Shown here piece after piece: positions 25,201 through 35,384 of a DNA stretch of 64,000 bases (positions are counted from its first letter, which is position 1; every line of letters begins with the position of its first letter). The stretch is from positions 85,447,114-85,511,113 of the forward strand of contig NC_090984.1 of NCBI RefSeq assembly GCF_041146395.1. Direction: 5' to 3'. Position numbers and translations under genes: made by a program. The notes under the pieces were generated by a model. The model worked only from the letters and a program-made list of their open reading frames with translations, had not been told where the DNA came from and did no database searches. This DNA comes from Eulemur rufifrons. Lineage: Eukaryota; Chordata; Mammalia; Primates; Lemuridae.

Positions 25201-25980
25201 GAGTCCACAAGGAATATTGGAATTATTGAAAGTGGGATTTTGGCCTTCACCGGAATAAAGTTTCTCAAGTTCTGTTGACTTGTTGTTATTTCTCACCATA
25301 TTCCTGGAAACATTTCGGTGACAGGTGTGTATGGAGACTGTCCTTCACAGCCAGGCCTAGTGAGGGAGTTGCTGTGGTGAGTGCTCACTTTCTCACCCTC
25401 CAGTCACCCCTCCACCAGGCACTGTGCCTTCTCGTCCATTGCAGTTTCTCACGGCAGTGTCACCAAGGGTCACTAGCACCAACGGAAATGATTCTTTATT
25501 TTACCTTGCTGCAGAGTCTCAAGTGACTGCTCCTTCCTTTTATGTGTATTTTTTTCTGATTTTAAAAGTGATACATGTTCATTGTGGGAAATCTTGAAAA
25601 AAGACTTGTAATCTCTATCCAGAAAACTTTTTCCTCATTGAATTGTTTCTGTGACAACTGGTGTCTTCTTTTCCTCTTGTTTCCCTCCATCAGATCTGAA
25701 TCAGTGGGCCTGTGGATATTTCTGTCTTGCAGACACTCAAGCCCAACATTTTTTAAACTGAACACCTCTGCCGCTCCTGCTCTAAATATGCTCAGCCACC
25801 TTTGTGATTCCTCCCTGGGAGGTATCACTCTTCACACAGTTGCTGAGCCCTAAGATGAGGACCCATCCTTGACTCCTCTCTCTCTTCCTCCATTTTTTAG
25901 TCACTAGTTAGAATCTTGTTTTTCTTATTACTCCACTTACTTGTCATCTCTCCACTCCCAGTGCCTTAGTTCAGACTCTC
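25201..25980. other. Unassigned sequence
   Basis: No gene recognised; frames on both strands at 25,560-25,850 are uncorroborated. Confidence 0.4.
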
Positions 25981-26340
25981 TTTATTTCTCAACTACCTGA
26001 GTTTCCCCAAAGCATCATCTACTTTTGAACCTCCAAAGACTTCAAGGCTTAACTTAGAAAATCAGAGCTTCTCTGACCTGTTCTTACACCCTCTAGTCTG
26101 AGTGTGGTGCTGGTGGCCCTCTCTCCCCGCTTCATCCACACTTCTTCCCTCTGTCTTCTCCCACGCTGTCATCATCTCTCCCAGCACCCTGTACTATGCT
26201 TACGACACGTATTTCATTCTGCTATCATTGCCTATTTTCTTTTCTGTCTCCTTAAGGGCAGCAACTATGTTTTATTCATAATTGCATCAGTAGTATCCAG
26301 CCCAGAGTGGTTAGTAAACTTATGATGATAAATGGGTAGA
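25981..26340 (+). mobile_element. L2 LINE 3' relic
   Basis: The sequence follows the L2 3' end: a C/T-rich part, 'ctccttaagggcagcaacta', then 'atccagcccagagtggt'. Confidence 0.5.
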
Positions 26341-27641
26341 AGGAAATGCACAGTTTTAGGATAGAGGTTGGTAGGAAAAAAATTTGAGGCTGTTATGTTA
26401 GTTTTGCGGTCCTGGCTGCCTTAAAAAATCTTGCTGATATGATTTGACTTCCCTACCTGGTCTTGTGGTCATGGTTCTGTGAATAAGTCTTCCAAGTGTG
26501 AAGTATGATAGGGTAAAGCTGATAGGTTGGCTGAAGTGGGCTCCAGCACCTTGCACTGACAGAAGGTAGGCTTTCCTGTAGCTAACATCAGTGTAGCAGA
26601 GATGACTGGGACAGTTGTGCTAGGAATGCAGAGGAGGGCACAGTTTAGTGACCTGGTGATTGGATGTGGGGGTCAGGGAGGAGGAATCTTAGTGACTCAA
26701 GTTTCTGGCTTGTTGGACTAGGTGGTTGAGGCTATCAACTAGTATTGTTGATTTTGAGATTCTTTTTGACATCCGGGTGACTACGTCCAGTAGGCAATGG
26801 ATATGACGTTTGGGAGAGCATGCCTGTGGATAGGTGGGAGAGTTAAAACTGCAAGAGATCACTTAGACATATACTTTCAGTGGAGCAGTGGTCTAGAAAA
26901 AGAACCTGGAAAGAACACTGATCTTTAAGGGCTGGGAAAGAAGAGAAGAGAGCTGGGAAGGCTGTGTCAAAGAAACTGAGGAGTTGGAGTTGAAGAGGTA
27001 ATTAGCCATGAAAAGGCCATCAACTTTATTGTGCTTCAAGGAGAGAATAACAAGTAAGAAAATGGGTCTGTTTTTTCCCCTTAGAATAGGTACTTGAGTA
27101 TGAACTGTCTGCCTAGTTTTTGGTCAAGCATTACCGCCTTACCCCTGTTAGTAGCCTATTAATAGTACCCCAGCCCAAATCCAGAGCCCCACTGACACTC
27201 TTACATTGATTGGATCTGACACATGACCTGTAAAGTCCCTTCAAACTCCAATCTAAAGTTAACAAGAGATTCTGAGCCCAATCCCAGAATTCTGATTCGG
27301 TGGACCCAGGGATCTTAACAGGGGCCCTTCTGAGAGTCTAAGATGTGTAGGTGCTAATAAACCTCCATTTTATTTCATTGCAAGCAAACAAGACTTTATT
27401 ATAGCAAACTCTCAAACTATAATTGTGATGAAGAGGATGGCAACCATGGAAACCTAGCTGGAGCTTTACCCATGCCTGTCTTTGCGTAGGGGGTTTGTTG
27501 GAGATGGGGAAAGTGCCAGCACCTGGTGTGATCTGTTGGAGGTTTAAAGTTTTAATTTCATGGATTTTTGCAGCAGATGTCCCTGGTTCCCTGCATCATG
27601 TTCTCAGTCTACCACTGATTTCAACTAAAACTCAAGTTTTG
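26341..27641. other. Unassigned sequence, probably ancient repeat in part
   Basis: 26,640-27,000 has the G/A-rich phrasing of an ancient interspersed repeat. 27,270-27,340 resembles a MER5/MER20-type hAT end. No gene seen. Confidence 0.35.
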
Positions 27642-27940
27642 GGCCGGGCACGAGGGCTCACGCCTGTAATCCTAGCACTCTGGGAGGCCGAGGCAGGAGG
27701 ATTGTTTGAGGTCAGGAGTTCGAGACCTGCCTAAGCAAGAGGAAGACCCTGTCTCTACTAAAAATAGACAAATTAGCCAGGTATGGAGGTGTGCACCTGC
27801 AGTCCCAGCTACTTAGGAGGCTGACCAGGAGGATCAGTCCAGCACAGGAGTTTGAGGAGTTTGAGGTTGCTCTGAGCTAGGCTGATGCCTTCACACTCTA
27901 GCCCTAGCAACAGAGCAAGATTCTGTCTCAACAAAAAAAA
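27642..27940 (+). mobile_element. Alu, strepsirrhine type, older
   Basis: Complete dimer without the long A/T linker, diverged. Confidence 0.88.
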
Positions 27941-27954
27941 GAGAGGAGAAATGC

Positions 27955-28440
27955 TCTTTGGAGCATTTTGGATTTTCAGATTTAGGAATGCTTAACTAGG
28001 TATATGCTGATATACCAAAATCTAAAAAAAATCAAAAAAATATTGAGATCCAAAACACTTCTTTTTTTTTTTTTGAGACAGAGTCTCACTCTGTTGCCCA
28101 GGCTAGAGTCAGTGCCGTGGCGTCAGCCTAGCTCACAGCAACCTCAAACTCCTGAGCTCAAGGGATCCTCCTGTCTCAGCCTCCCGAGTAGCTGGGACTA
28201 CAGGCATGCACCACCATGCCCAGCTAATTTTTTCTACATATATTTTTAGCTGTCCATATAATTTCTTTCTATTTTTAGTAGAGATGGGGTCTCGCTCTTG
28301 CTCAGGCTGGTCTCGAACTCCTGAGCTCAAACGATCCGCCCACCTCTGCCTCCCAGAGTGCTAGGATTACAGGCGTGAGCCACCGCACCCGGCCCCAAAA
28401 CACTTCTGATCCCAGGCATTTCAAATAAGTGATGTTAAAT
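27955..28440 (+). mobile_element. Tigger/MER44-type relic, split by an Alu
   Basis: 'gagcattttggattttcaga' at left and 'gatcccaggcatttcaaata' at right are the two sides of one element, interrupted by the Alu at 28,063-28,394. Confidence 0.55.
28063..28394 (-). mobile_element. Alu, strepsirrhine type, with target-site duplication
   Basis: Reverse-orientation dimer. The direct repeat ccaaaacacttct lies at 28,050-28,062 and 28,395-28,407. Confidence 0.93.
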
Positions 28441-29095
28441 CCATAGAAAATACCCAGTGTGTATAAATGAAGCAGAGTAAGTCCTAGGAGTAGCTCTGCC
28501 TGTTTGAGTTTTTACGAAATTTAATGTTTTGCATTTTTGGAACCTATCAAGTAGTTGATATTTATTGGACCCCTTGGGGGCAATGCCATTGTTTAAAATG
28601 ATTGAGTGAATGTCACAAGTGGGCAAATGAAGAAGAAAGAGATTCTGATTGTTTCAAGGTCCAGGTAATTTTGGCCATAGCACAGGTGATCCCGAGCGTA
28701 GGAAGAAGTCACCCTGGCTGCAGAAGCCAGAAGCTGCCCATCTCCCCTCACCACAGGAGCTCCTGCAGCAGCTATAGAGCCTCTTGTGCTTTTGGAGACT
28801 TGGCACTGCGGAAGGAGCGAGAGAAAGCAGGATTGATGTCTCAAGACCACCCCTGTGGCACTGGGCAAGGCAAACCCCAAAATATCGTCTTCCATGTTGC
28901 CTGCCCTTTTTTTTTTTTTTTTTCACCTTAGTTTCCAAAGATTTTATTTGGAATAAAGAGTATCTTAAAAAAAAAAAAAAAGCACTTCCAAATCTCACCT
29001 GTCCTTGAAAGCTTAGCTCCAACACCACCTTCCCTTCCCCTCTTAGAAGTAAGCTCTCCGGGTTTAAATTCCGTGGCACACAGTCTGTCTCACAG
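28441..29095. other. Unassigned sequence
   Basis: Contains a poly(T) run at about 28,908-28,923 and a poly(A) run at about 28,968-28,982 around 'attttatttggaataaagag'. Overlapping frames on both strands have no recognisable family. Confidence 0.4.
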
Positions 29096-29099
29096 CATT

Positions 29100-29255
29100 G
29101 ATGACTTGTTATTTCCATGAATGCCTGTCATCTGCCCTGCTGGACTGTGGGCCCTTTGACCGTACAGATCTATTTATCTGTACACCCAAACTGGAGCCCA
29201 CAAAGTGCCTGGCCCAGAGAAGGCATAACTGTGTGTAAATGAAGGAATAAATAAT
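29100..29255 (+). mobile_element. L2 LINE 3' end relic
   Basis: 'ggactgtgggccctttgacc', 'gtgcctggcccagagaaggc' and 'gaaggaataaataatgg' are the L2 3' terminus. Confidence 0.65.
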
Positions 29256-29390
29256 GGAGCAAGAGCTGTGTCTGGAGGTCATTGCCTTTCCTATCTCAGT
29301 AGGGATCAGTCAACACTGCTTTCCTTCAAAAACCCAGAGTGGGGCTGTTAGTGGGAACAGAGGGGAGGTGGGCAGTACTAACACACCGAA

Positions 29391-29445
29391 CCCTTTATAA
29401 GGGTGGCGGAACGAGTGCAGGAAGGCAGGTGAAGGAGAGCCAAAG
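29391..29445 (+). promoter_or_regulatory. Possible TATA-type start just upstream of galectin-3 exon 2
   Basis: A TATA-like 'tttataa' at 29,394-29,400 is followed by 'ggcggaacgagtgcagg' and donor-like sites at 29,429 (gtgaag) and 29,446 (gtaaac). It lies 380 bp before exon 2. This is only sequence resemblance; it could be an alternative first exon. Confidence 0.25.
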
Positions 29446-29778
29446 GTAAACCGTGATCGTATTTGTTACCTAGGAAGGGGGCAGAACATCTTCCTTCTCC
29501 CACTTCTCCGTCATGCATTGTATGGCCTCTTACTCTCGGGATTCAGAACACAGGCTGGTGTGATCAAAGTGGGAATTTATAAGTTAAATAGAGTTCAGTA
29601 ACCTAGCTGAAAAGCATCCCCACCCCTTGGTGAGATGTTTTTATGGTTCCACACTATTGACTTAGGCATAATGCCTGTAGATTGACTAGAAGTGCCCAGT
29701 GAAATAGTGGTGATGCTCAGTTTAAGTGAAATCTTTCAGGCCCAAATGATAACCTCTCTCTCTTCCCCCCCGCCTCAG

Positions 29779-29800
29779 GAAAATGGCAGACAGTTTTTCG
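29779..29800 (+). CDS. LGALS3: Galectin-3 exon 2 (start codon exon)
   Basis: Galectin-3 is a beta-galactoside-binding lectin with a Pro/Gly-rich N-terminal tail that drives oligomerisation. A pyrimidine-rich acceptor ending cgcctcag (AG at 29,777-29,778) precedes gaaaATGGCAGACAG. The ATG is at 29,783-29,785. Six codons (MADSFS) are followed by the donor gtaagt at 29,801. This tiny exon with 18 coding bases has the known structure of LGALS3 exon 2. It joins exon 3 in phase 0, and both splice sites look functional. No copy of it is visible downstream of promoter copy 2 within the window. Confidence 0.93.
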
Positions 29801-30786
29801 GTAAGTGTTTCATGTCTGTTTTCTTACCCTCATAGACATCACACATAGGTTGAAGGGTTGGAGGGTCTTGTTTTTACCACAACTTTCCCTTTCCCACTGC
29901 ATAGCTCCCTTTGGCCTCACTTGTCCAACGAGGGCTTGTTAGCTGGAGCCTGGTATTTCCAGCAGCAGATTTGAGAAGGAAGCCAGGCAGAGAGAGGCCT
30001 AGGACTTACTAACAGTAACCCTTTCACCAAAAGGCCCAGAACAGTAGAGAGTAGACTCTGCTGGCAGGAGCTAAGAAATCCTCTGAGCAGCAGGAAGGGA
30101 CATGCAATCTGAGCATCTTGATGTTTGTGATTGTTTTTCCCATGTTGATTAGAAAGTATGGGCCGGGCGCGGTGGCTCACGCCTGTAATCCTAGCACTCT
30201 GGGAGGCTGAGGCGGGTGGATCGCTCGAGGTCATGAGTTCGAGACCAGCCTGAGCAAGAGTGAGACCCCGTCTCTACTAAAAATAGAAAGAAATTATATG
30301 GACAACTAAAATATATATATACAAAAAATTAGCCGGGCATGGTGGCACATGCCTGTAGTCCCAGCTACTCGGGAGGCTGAGGCAGTAGGATCGCTTAAGC
30401 CCAGGAGTTTGAGGTTTCTGTGAGCTAGACTGACGCCACGGCACTCACTCTAGCCCGGGCAACAGAGTGAGACTCTGTCTCCAAAAAAAAAAAAAAAAAA
30501 AAAAAAGAAAGTATGTGCTGTAGGTAGAGGAGAGCTAGCTCCTGACTTGAGCAAATTACAAAAATGCATCCCCCCAATCTGAGATGATGGGAGGCAAGAA
30601 TAAAGTGAAAAAGCATATGTAATCTCAAACTCTAATGTTAGTTTTTGAAACTCAAAATTGTTACTGATACGAATTTCATACCTTCGTCATATTTCTCTGC
30701 TTCTTAGAACATATATTTCAGTTTTCCCGAATTTTTGTTTTTGTGAATAACTTCTATCCTGTAATTGTTTATGTCTTTCTTTTCAG
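29801..30786 (+). other. LGALS3: Galectin-3 intron 2
   Basis: Bounded by gtaagt and ...ctttcttttcag. It contains one strepsirrhine Alu (30,161-30,505). The remaining sequence is unassigned. Confidence 0.85.
30161..30505 (+). mobile_element. Alu, strepsirrhine type, in galectin-3 intron 2
   Basis: Complete dimer. The direct repeat agaaagtatg lies at 30,151-30,160 and 30,506-30,515. Confidence 0.93.
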
Positions 30787-31143
30787 CTTAATAATGCATT
30801 ATCTGGGTCTGGAAAGCCAAACCTTCAGGGATGGCCTGGTTCATGGGGGAACCCGCCTCCTGGGGCAGGGGGCTACCCAGGTGCCTCCTATCCTGTGGCC
30901 TACCCTGGGCAGACACACCCAGGGTCCTATCCTGGGCAGGCGCCTCCCGGGGCTTATCCTGGACTGGGGCCTCCTGTTGCCTACCCTGGCCCTCCAGCAC
31001 CTGGAGCTTATCCCGGACCACTTGCACCTGGAGGCTACCCGGGGCAACCAGGCGGGCCTGGGCCCTACCCACCTCCTGGACAGCCCAGTGCTCCTGGAGC
31101 CTACCCTGCTGCCGGCCCCTATGGCGCCCCTGCTGGACCACCG
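30787..31143 (+). CDS. LGALS3: Galectin-3 exon 3, Pro/Gly/Tyr-rich repeat tail
   Basis: The exon is 357 bp (119 codons), phase 0 at both ends, between ttttcag and the donor gtaagat at 31,144. The translation starts [20 protein letters not shown] and continues with tandem units built on PGAYPGQAPP-like motifs, then [10 protein letters not shown]. These are the self-association tail and the N-terminal Ser segment of galectin-3. There are no stops or frameshifts, so with exon 2 it encodes 125 residues. Human galectin-3 continues with exons 4-6, which encode the carbohydrate-recognition domain. I find none of these before the duplication restarts at 42,078, so this gene copy cannot make the lectin domain unless exons lie beyond the window. 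Continued reading into the intron adds 14 residues and stops at 31,186-31,188. Confidence 0.93.
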
Positions 31144-31399
31144 GTAAGATGGAATCATTTCATGTACTTGGTGTGCAGAGGGCTTTAGGGAGACCCATAG
31201 CTTTAAAGTAGCCCCTTAGAGCCACTTCAAGGACCAGCCATGGGTGTATGTTGGGCCACTAGAAGAAAAATAAGTGTTTATATTGAGTTTAGTGTGTGTG
31301 CTGTTAGTATAAAGATAAGGTTATGTATCTTTTGAAGGCATTTATAAAGCTGCCTTAATATAAATGAAGTTAAGATTGCAGTAACGGGGGAAAGTTTTG

Positions 31400-31570
31400 G
31401 TTATTCTAACACTTTGCTGAGCACATAACACATGCCAACAGTATGCATCTACCTGGATTATCCCATTTAACCCCACTACTGCTCTATTAGATATTGTTAT
31501 TATTCTCATTTTCCACACGAGGAAATGGGGCAATAGAGAAGTTATATGACTTGCTCAGAGTCATTGAGTG
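31400..31570 (-). mobile_element. MIR SINE relic in galectin-3 intron 3
   Basis: Reverse MIR core: 'tattctcattttccacacga', 'ggaaatggggcaatagag' and 'gacttgctcagagtcattga'. Confidence 0.7.
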
Positions 31571-31764
31571 TACATGTGGAGGAACCAAAATAATCTGGTT
31601 TTCAAAAACCTTCTAAAGATAATTTGTGACCTAAAGATTGAATTTTCATGCAATTTAAAACACATTTTGGTAAGTGAATTCTAAATGTAAAACCTAACTC
31701 TGTGGGGGATTCAGACACATCTCAGTCCCAGATCCTTCCCTTTCAGATTTATAGACTAGTTGCG

Positions 31765-32527
31765 TGTTGAGTAATAGGTTTAAGAGACAAGGAAAGTTTC
31801 AGGAGTTTTTCAGGGCTTTTGTCTTGAAGGAATCTGTGGGCGTATTAGTTCACAGAGCAGAAGCTGCTTAGCAACAAGGGAGACAGTCCAAGGGATCAGG
31901 GGCAACCACAAGGCAGTGCCAATCTCAAGGCCTGCAAGCCATCGCCTGGAACTTGTGCAAGGCAGAGCTCAGCACGGGGCCTAAGGTTAAGGAACTAATC
32001 AAAGGATATCAGCCCAGAAGACACCTGCAGCTGCAACCATCATTAGCCTCAGTGCTGTTCCTGTTTCACTCCTGACTACATGTCTCAGTTAATGAGGAAC
32101 TAGATAAAGAAATACATGGTCTCTATGTTTCTGTTTACGCTTTACTGCTGACAGTTTTATCTTTAACATTTATACTCAGCCATGTCTGTTCCTAACTTAA
32201 GACTTAAGAAGTTTATGTTGGAAAAATTTTATAACTGTTTGCTCAGGTAAATAGAATTAATTACACCATCTCTTGAAACCTTTGCGGGGAGCCTTGAAAC
32301 CTAAACAAATAATCCGTGTACATAAATCTATAACCACTAACAAGTAGTTGCTGTACTAATAAATGCTGATGTGGGATTTCACTCAGTGCCTCCTAGCTCA
32401 CGGAATGCTGGAGGACCCCTCACTTCCCCATCACTTTTAAGCTACACTTTGTCTCTATTATTTCCAAATCTCTTGTGACAATCCTGCCTGGGACCCGTTT
32501 TGTTGGGCGAGTAGGTGACTTCCAGCA
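31765..32527 (+). mobile_element. 5' LTR of the endogenous retrovirus
   Basis: Starts TGTTG and ends ...CA, with two bases before the PBS. Matches 38,560-39,642 (minus its Alu). A polyadenylation signal AATAAA is at 32,358-32,363. It is the first strong plus-strand polyadenylation signal I see after galectin-3 exon 3. Confidence 0.9.
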
Positions 32528-32529
32528 AC

Positions 32530-32547
32530 TGGCGCAGCGAGCAGGGT
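32530..32547 (+). promoter_or_regulatory. Primer-binding site, first provirus
   Basis: tggcgcagcgagcagggt, two bases after the LTR CA. The second unit has tggtgcagcgagcagggt. The paired tRNA is not clear to me. Confidence 0.75.
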
Positions 32548-32681
32548 CCTAAAGGCGGAAACGTCGACCAGAATGAGGGAGATTCCCGTACAGCATCTCA
32601 GGGACCTGGAGAAGGCCACGAGCCACCGTCTCCAGGAAGGGTGAGTTCATCTCTGGGGATTTCCCTCCGTCAGGGTGACAA

Positions 32682-34552
32682 ATGGGGCAGAATCAGTCCA
32701 AGTTTACTGAGTACATTGAATTGTTGCAGGCTCTGTTACAGAATTCTGGGGTGGTTGCCAAGCAGAAAACTTTCGAGGAACTATTTCATTTAGTTTCCAA
32801 ACACTGCTATTGGTTTCCCCCTCTAGGTATGCTTAAGCCATGGCAGTGGCGGCGGCTGTCCCAGCGCTGTGGCGTGTGCACCGGAGAGGGGAGAGGGTCC
32901 CCCTTTCTGTGTGGCAACTTGGCTCCTTAATTACTCAGCCTCTGCAACCATTTGAATCAGACTTGGACTCTGAGAGTGAGATGGCTCACTCTTGTCCTAA
33001 AATACAGTGTCAGATCTGGAGCCTGGCTGTCATATGGAAGAGGAGGTGTTATATAGGATCTTCTGTATGAATCAGGCAAGGATGAGAAAAAGCCAGTATA
33101 TTTGGCTGCTCTTCCTTAATATGGATCCATATAGACAGAATGAAGGAGCAGAAAAATTCTGAAGATGCGTTTCCACTTTCCCCTCCCTTTGCTCCTTATG
33201 AGACTGAAAAAAGGGATGGAACATCAGATGGAGACTTCCCTGACTCCAGTGGTGTCCCTTAGCAGCACTGCTTTGTTATGCTGATTTTTTCCTGAAACAT
33301 AATCCTCCCCTTAGAAAGGCTTTTAAGAAGGCTCCTAAAAAATGAACAAGAGCCCAAGGAGGCATTCAGGGAGGTATAAGGGAGGCACAGCTGAGGGGAG
33401 ACCCGGAGGCTTATCTTTTCCTGGTTATTGTAGTACAGCCAGATTCGGATTCTGATGATCAAGGCGGGGCAGCGTGGGTACCCTGAAGCCCACGCTATGT
33501 TCATGATCATATTCCGTTTAAAACGCTCAAAGAACTGAAGCAACCCTCTGTCTCATATGGTACCAACTCTCCTTACACAAAGGGCTTGCTTCAGGGATTG
33601 GCTCAAGTGGAACGATTAATTGCTTGGGATAGGAAATGCTTGCTGGAACAGTTTTCTCTCCATCTGAATTTCTTCAGTTCACCGCCTGGTGGGCTGACGA
33701 AGCTTGTCAGCAAGCGTGTCTGAACCACTCCCAAGATGCGCCAACACGTATTTCGGCGACACAAATTACGGGACAAGGAAAATGATTTTGCATAGACGTT
33801 CAGTTAAAATATGATGATCAGGCCTTTGCTCAAGTCTGACAATGCTGTCTTAGAGCGTGGAAGAAGATAACCCCACCTGGACAAACTGTGCCTTCTTGTG
33901 TAAATGTTAAACAAACTGCTAATGAACCTTATGTGGATTTTATTACTAGATTGCTGGATGTTGTACAAAAAATGGTCAGTCCTCCTAATTTAGGAAACAT
34001 GCTGTTACATATGCTGGCTTTTGATAACTCGAATTCTGAGCCTCAGCGGCTTTTGCGCCCTTTAAAGTCCGGTAACTTCCTTTAGAGGAATATATAGAAG
34101 CCTGTCGGGGCGTCAGGTGAGACACCTATAAAATGCAACTATTGGCTGCTGCTATCCGGGGAAAGGGCTCTCAGAGGACAGAAAACGGCCTCTATTTTAA
34201 CTCTGGCCGGAAAGGTCATTTCAAAAAAGATTGTAAACAACCCTCAAGAACAACTAATAATGGTCAGCCGGCCGGTCCTGCTCCTGGACTGTGTTTTTGC
34301 TGTATTAAAGGATATCATTGGACTAACGAGTGCCGTTCTAAATTTCATGCTGATGGCCACCCCCTTATGGACCAGGGAAATGGGGGATGGGTCCCTGCTC
34401 AGCAGGGAGTTGAGGGGAAGAAAAACAATACGGGAAACAGTCTTGTCCAACAGTTCCTGACCTGGCAGCCACAGACTCAGGAAAACAATGTGGCGAAGGA
34501 CAGTCCCGGCCAGCAGCTCCAACAGTTTAAAACCTGGACTCCCCAAAAGTAA
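32682..34552 (+). pseudogene. ERV gag, first unit, decayed
   Basis: The matrix start MGQNQSKFTEY has the N-terminal Gly used for myristoylation in this family. Frameshifts follow within 250 bp, and the capsid region (33,500-34,100) survives only in pieces such as CVNVKQTANEPYVDFITRLL at about 33,895. The nucleocapsid region at about 34,190-34,340 keeps GHFKKDC and an intact second zinc knuckle (CFCCIKGYHWTNEC). The first knuckle has Tyr and Ser in place of its first two Cys. No functional Gag is possible. Confidence 0.88.
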
Positions 34553-34559
34553 AGGTTGC

Positions 34560-35260
34560 TGACTTGTCACCTGCCAGAAGTGGGAGCGCGGCCTTAGATC
34601 TGCCCTCCCTAGATACTGGTCTTCTAGTGCCATCTGCTGGCATACGTAAAGTACCTACACCTGTATGTGGTCCAGTTCCTCCAGCCACGGTGGGGTCATT
34701 CATTGGCCGGAGTTCTCTTACTATGAAAGGAATTTCAGTGCCTTGGGTGTAATTGATTCAGACTATTCAGGGGAGATTTTGGTCATGATGAATTCCAGTT
34801 CCAATTATCCTATCCAGCCTGGAGATCATGTTGTACAACTTCTGTTATTACCTTTTATGCAAATTGGAAAATCTAATGTTCAAAGACAAGGAGGGTTTGG
34901 GAGTATTGGAACTAAAATATATTGGCAAACTTTTATTAATGATCAGAGACCTCAACTAGAGATCAAACTAAATGGCAAATCTTTTGTTGGACTTGTAGAT
35001 ACTGGGGCTGATGTTACAATTATTTCTAAAGGCTTTTGGCCAACCACTTGGCCTTTACACAAGGTCCCCACGTACTTACTGGAATTGGAACTATGACTAA
35101 TATATTTGAAAGTCAACAAATTTTAAGTTGTGTTGTCCCTGATAAACGAACAGCCACCCTAAAACCTTACGTGGCTGATACAGCTGTCAATCTGTGGGGG
35201 AGAGATTTGTTGCAACAATGGGGAGCTTACGTCAGTATACCCACTCTATATGCTCCCGCT
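34560..35260 (+). pseudogene. ERV dUTPase-protease, first unit, frameshifted
   Basis: The dUTPase-like segment runs from about 34,600 to 34,900 (IQPGDHVVQLLLLPF, ending RQGGFGS). The aspartic protease follows with active-site DTGAD at 34,998-35,012. A frameshift at about 35,036-35,080 separates it from its C-terminal part (LWGRDLLQQWGA at about 35,190-35,225). A glycine-rich tail (ACFGLGKEGQ) resembles a betaretroviral G-patch. The active-site triplet is intact but the frame is broken. Confidence 0.88.
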
Positions 35261-35384
35261 AAACCAATGATGCTTGATAGGAATTATAATGCTTGTTTTG
35301 GTTTGGGTAAGGAAGGCCAAAGGGCTAAGACTTCCTTGGTGCCCAAAGAGCAGCAGCAGAGGTCAAGCCAGTTATTTGGGTCCT

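Noticed and set aside
28593..29118. Overlapping frames on both strands, up to 154 codons
   Set aside because: No family similarity, they run through homopolymers, and have no splice context. A processed pseudogene was considered but no parent is recognised.
30788..31158. Minus-strand frames opposite galectin-3 exon 3
   Set aside because: A by-product of the Pro/Gly repeat composition.
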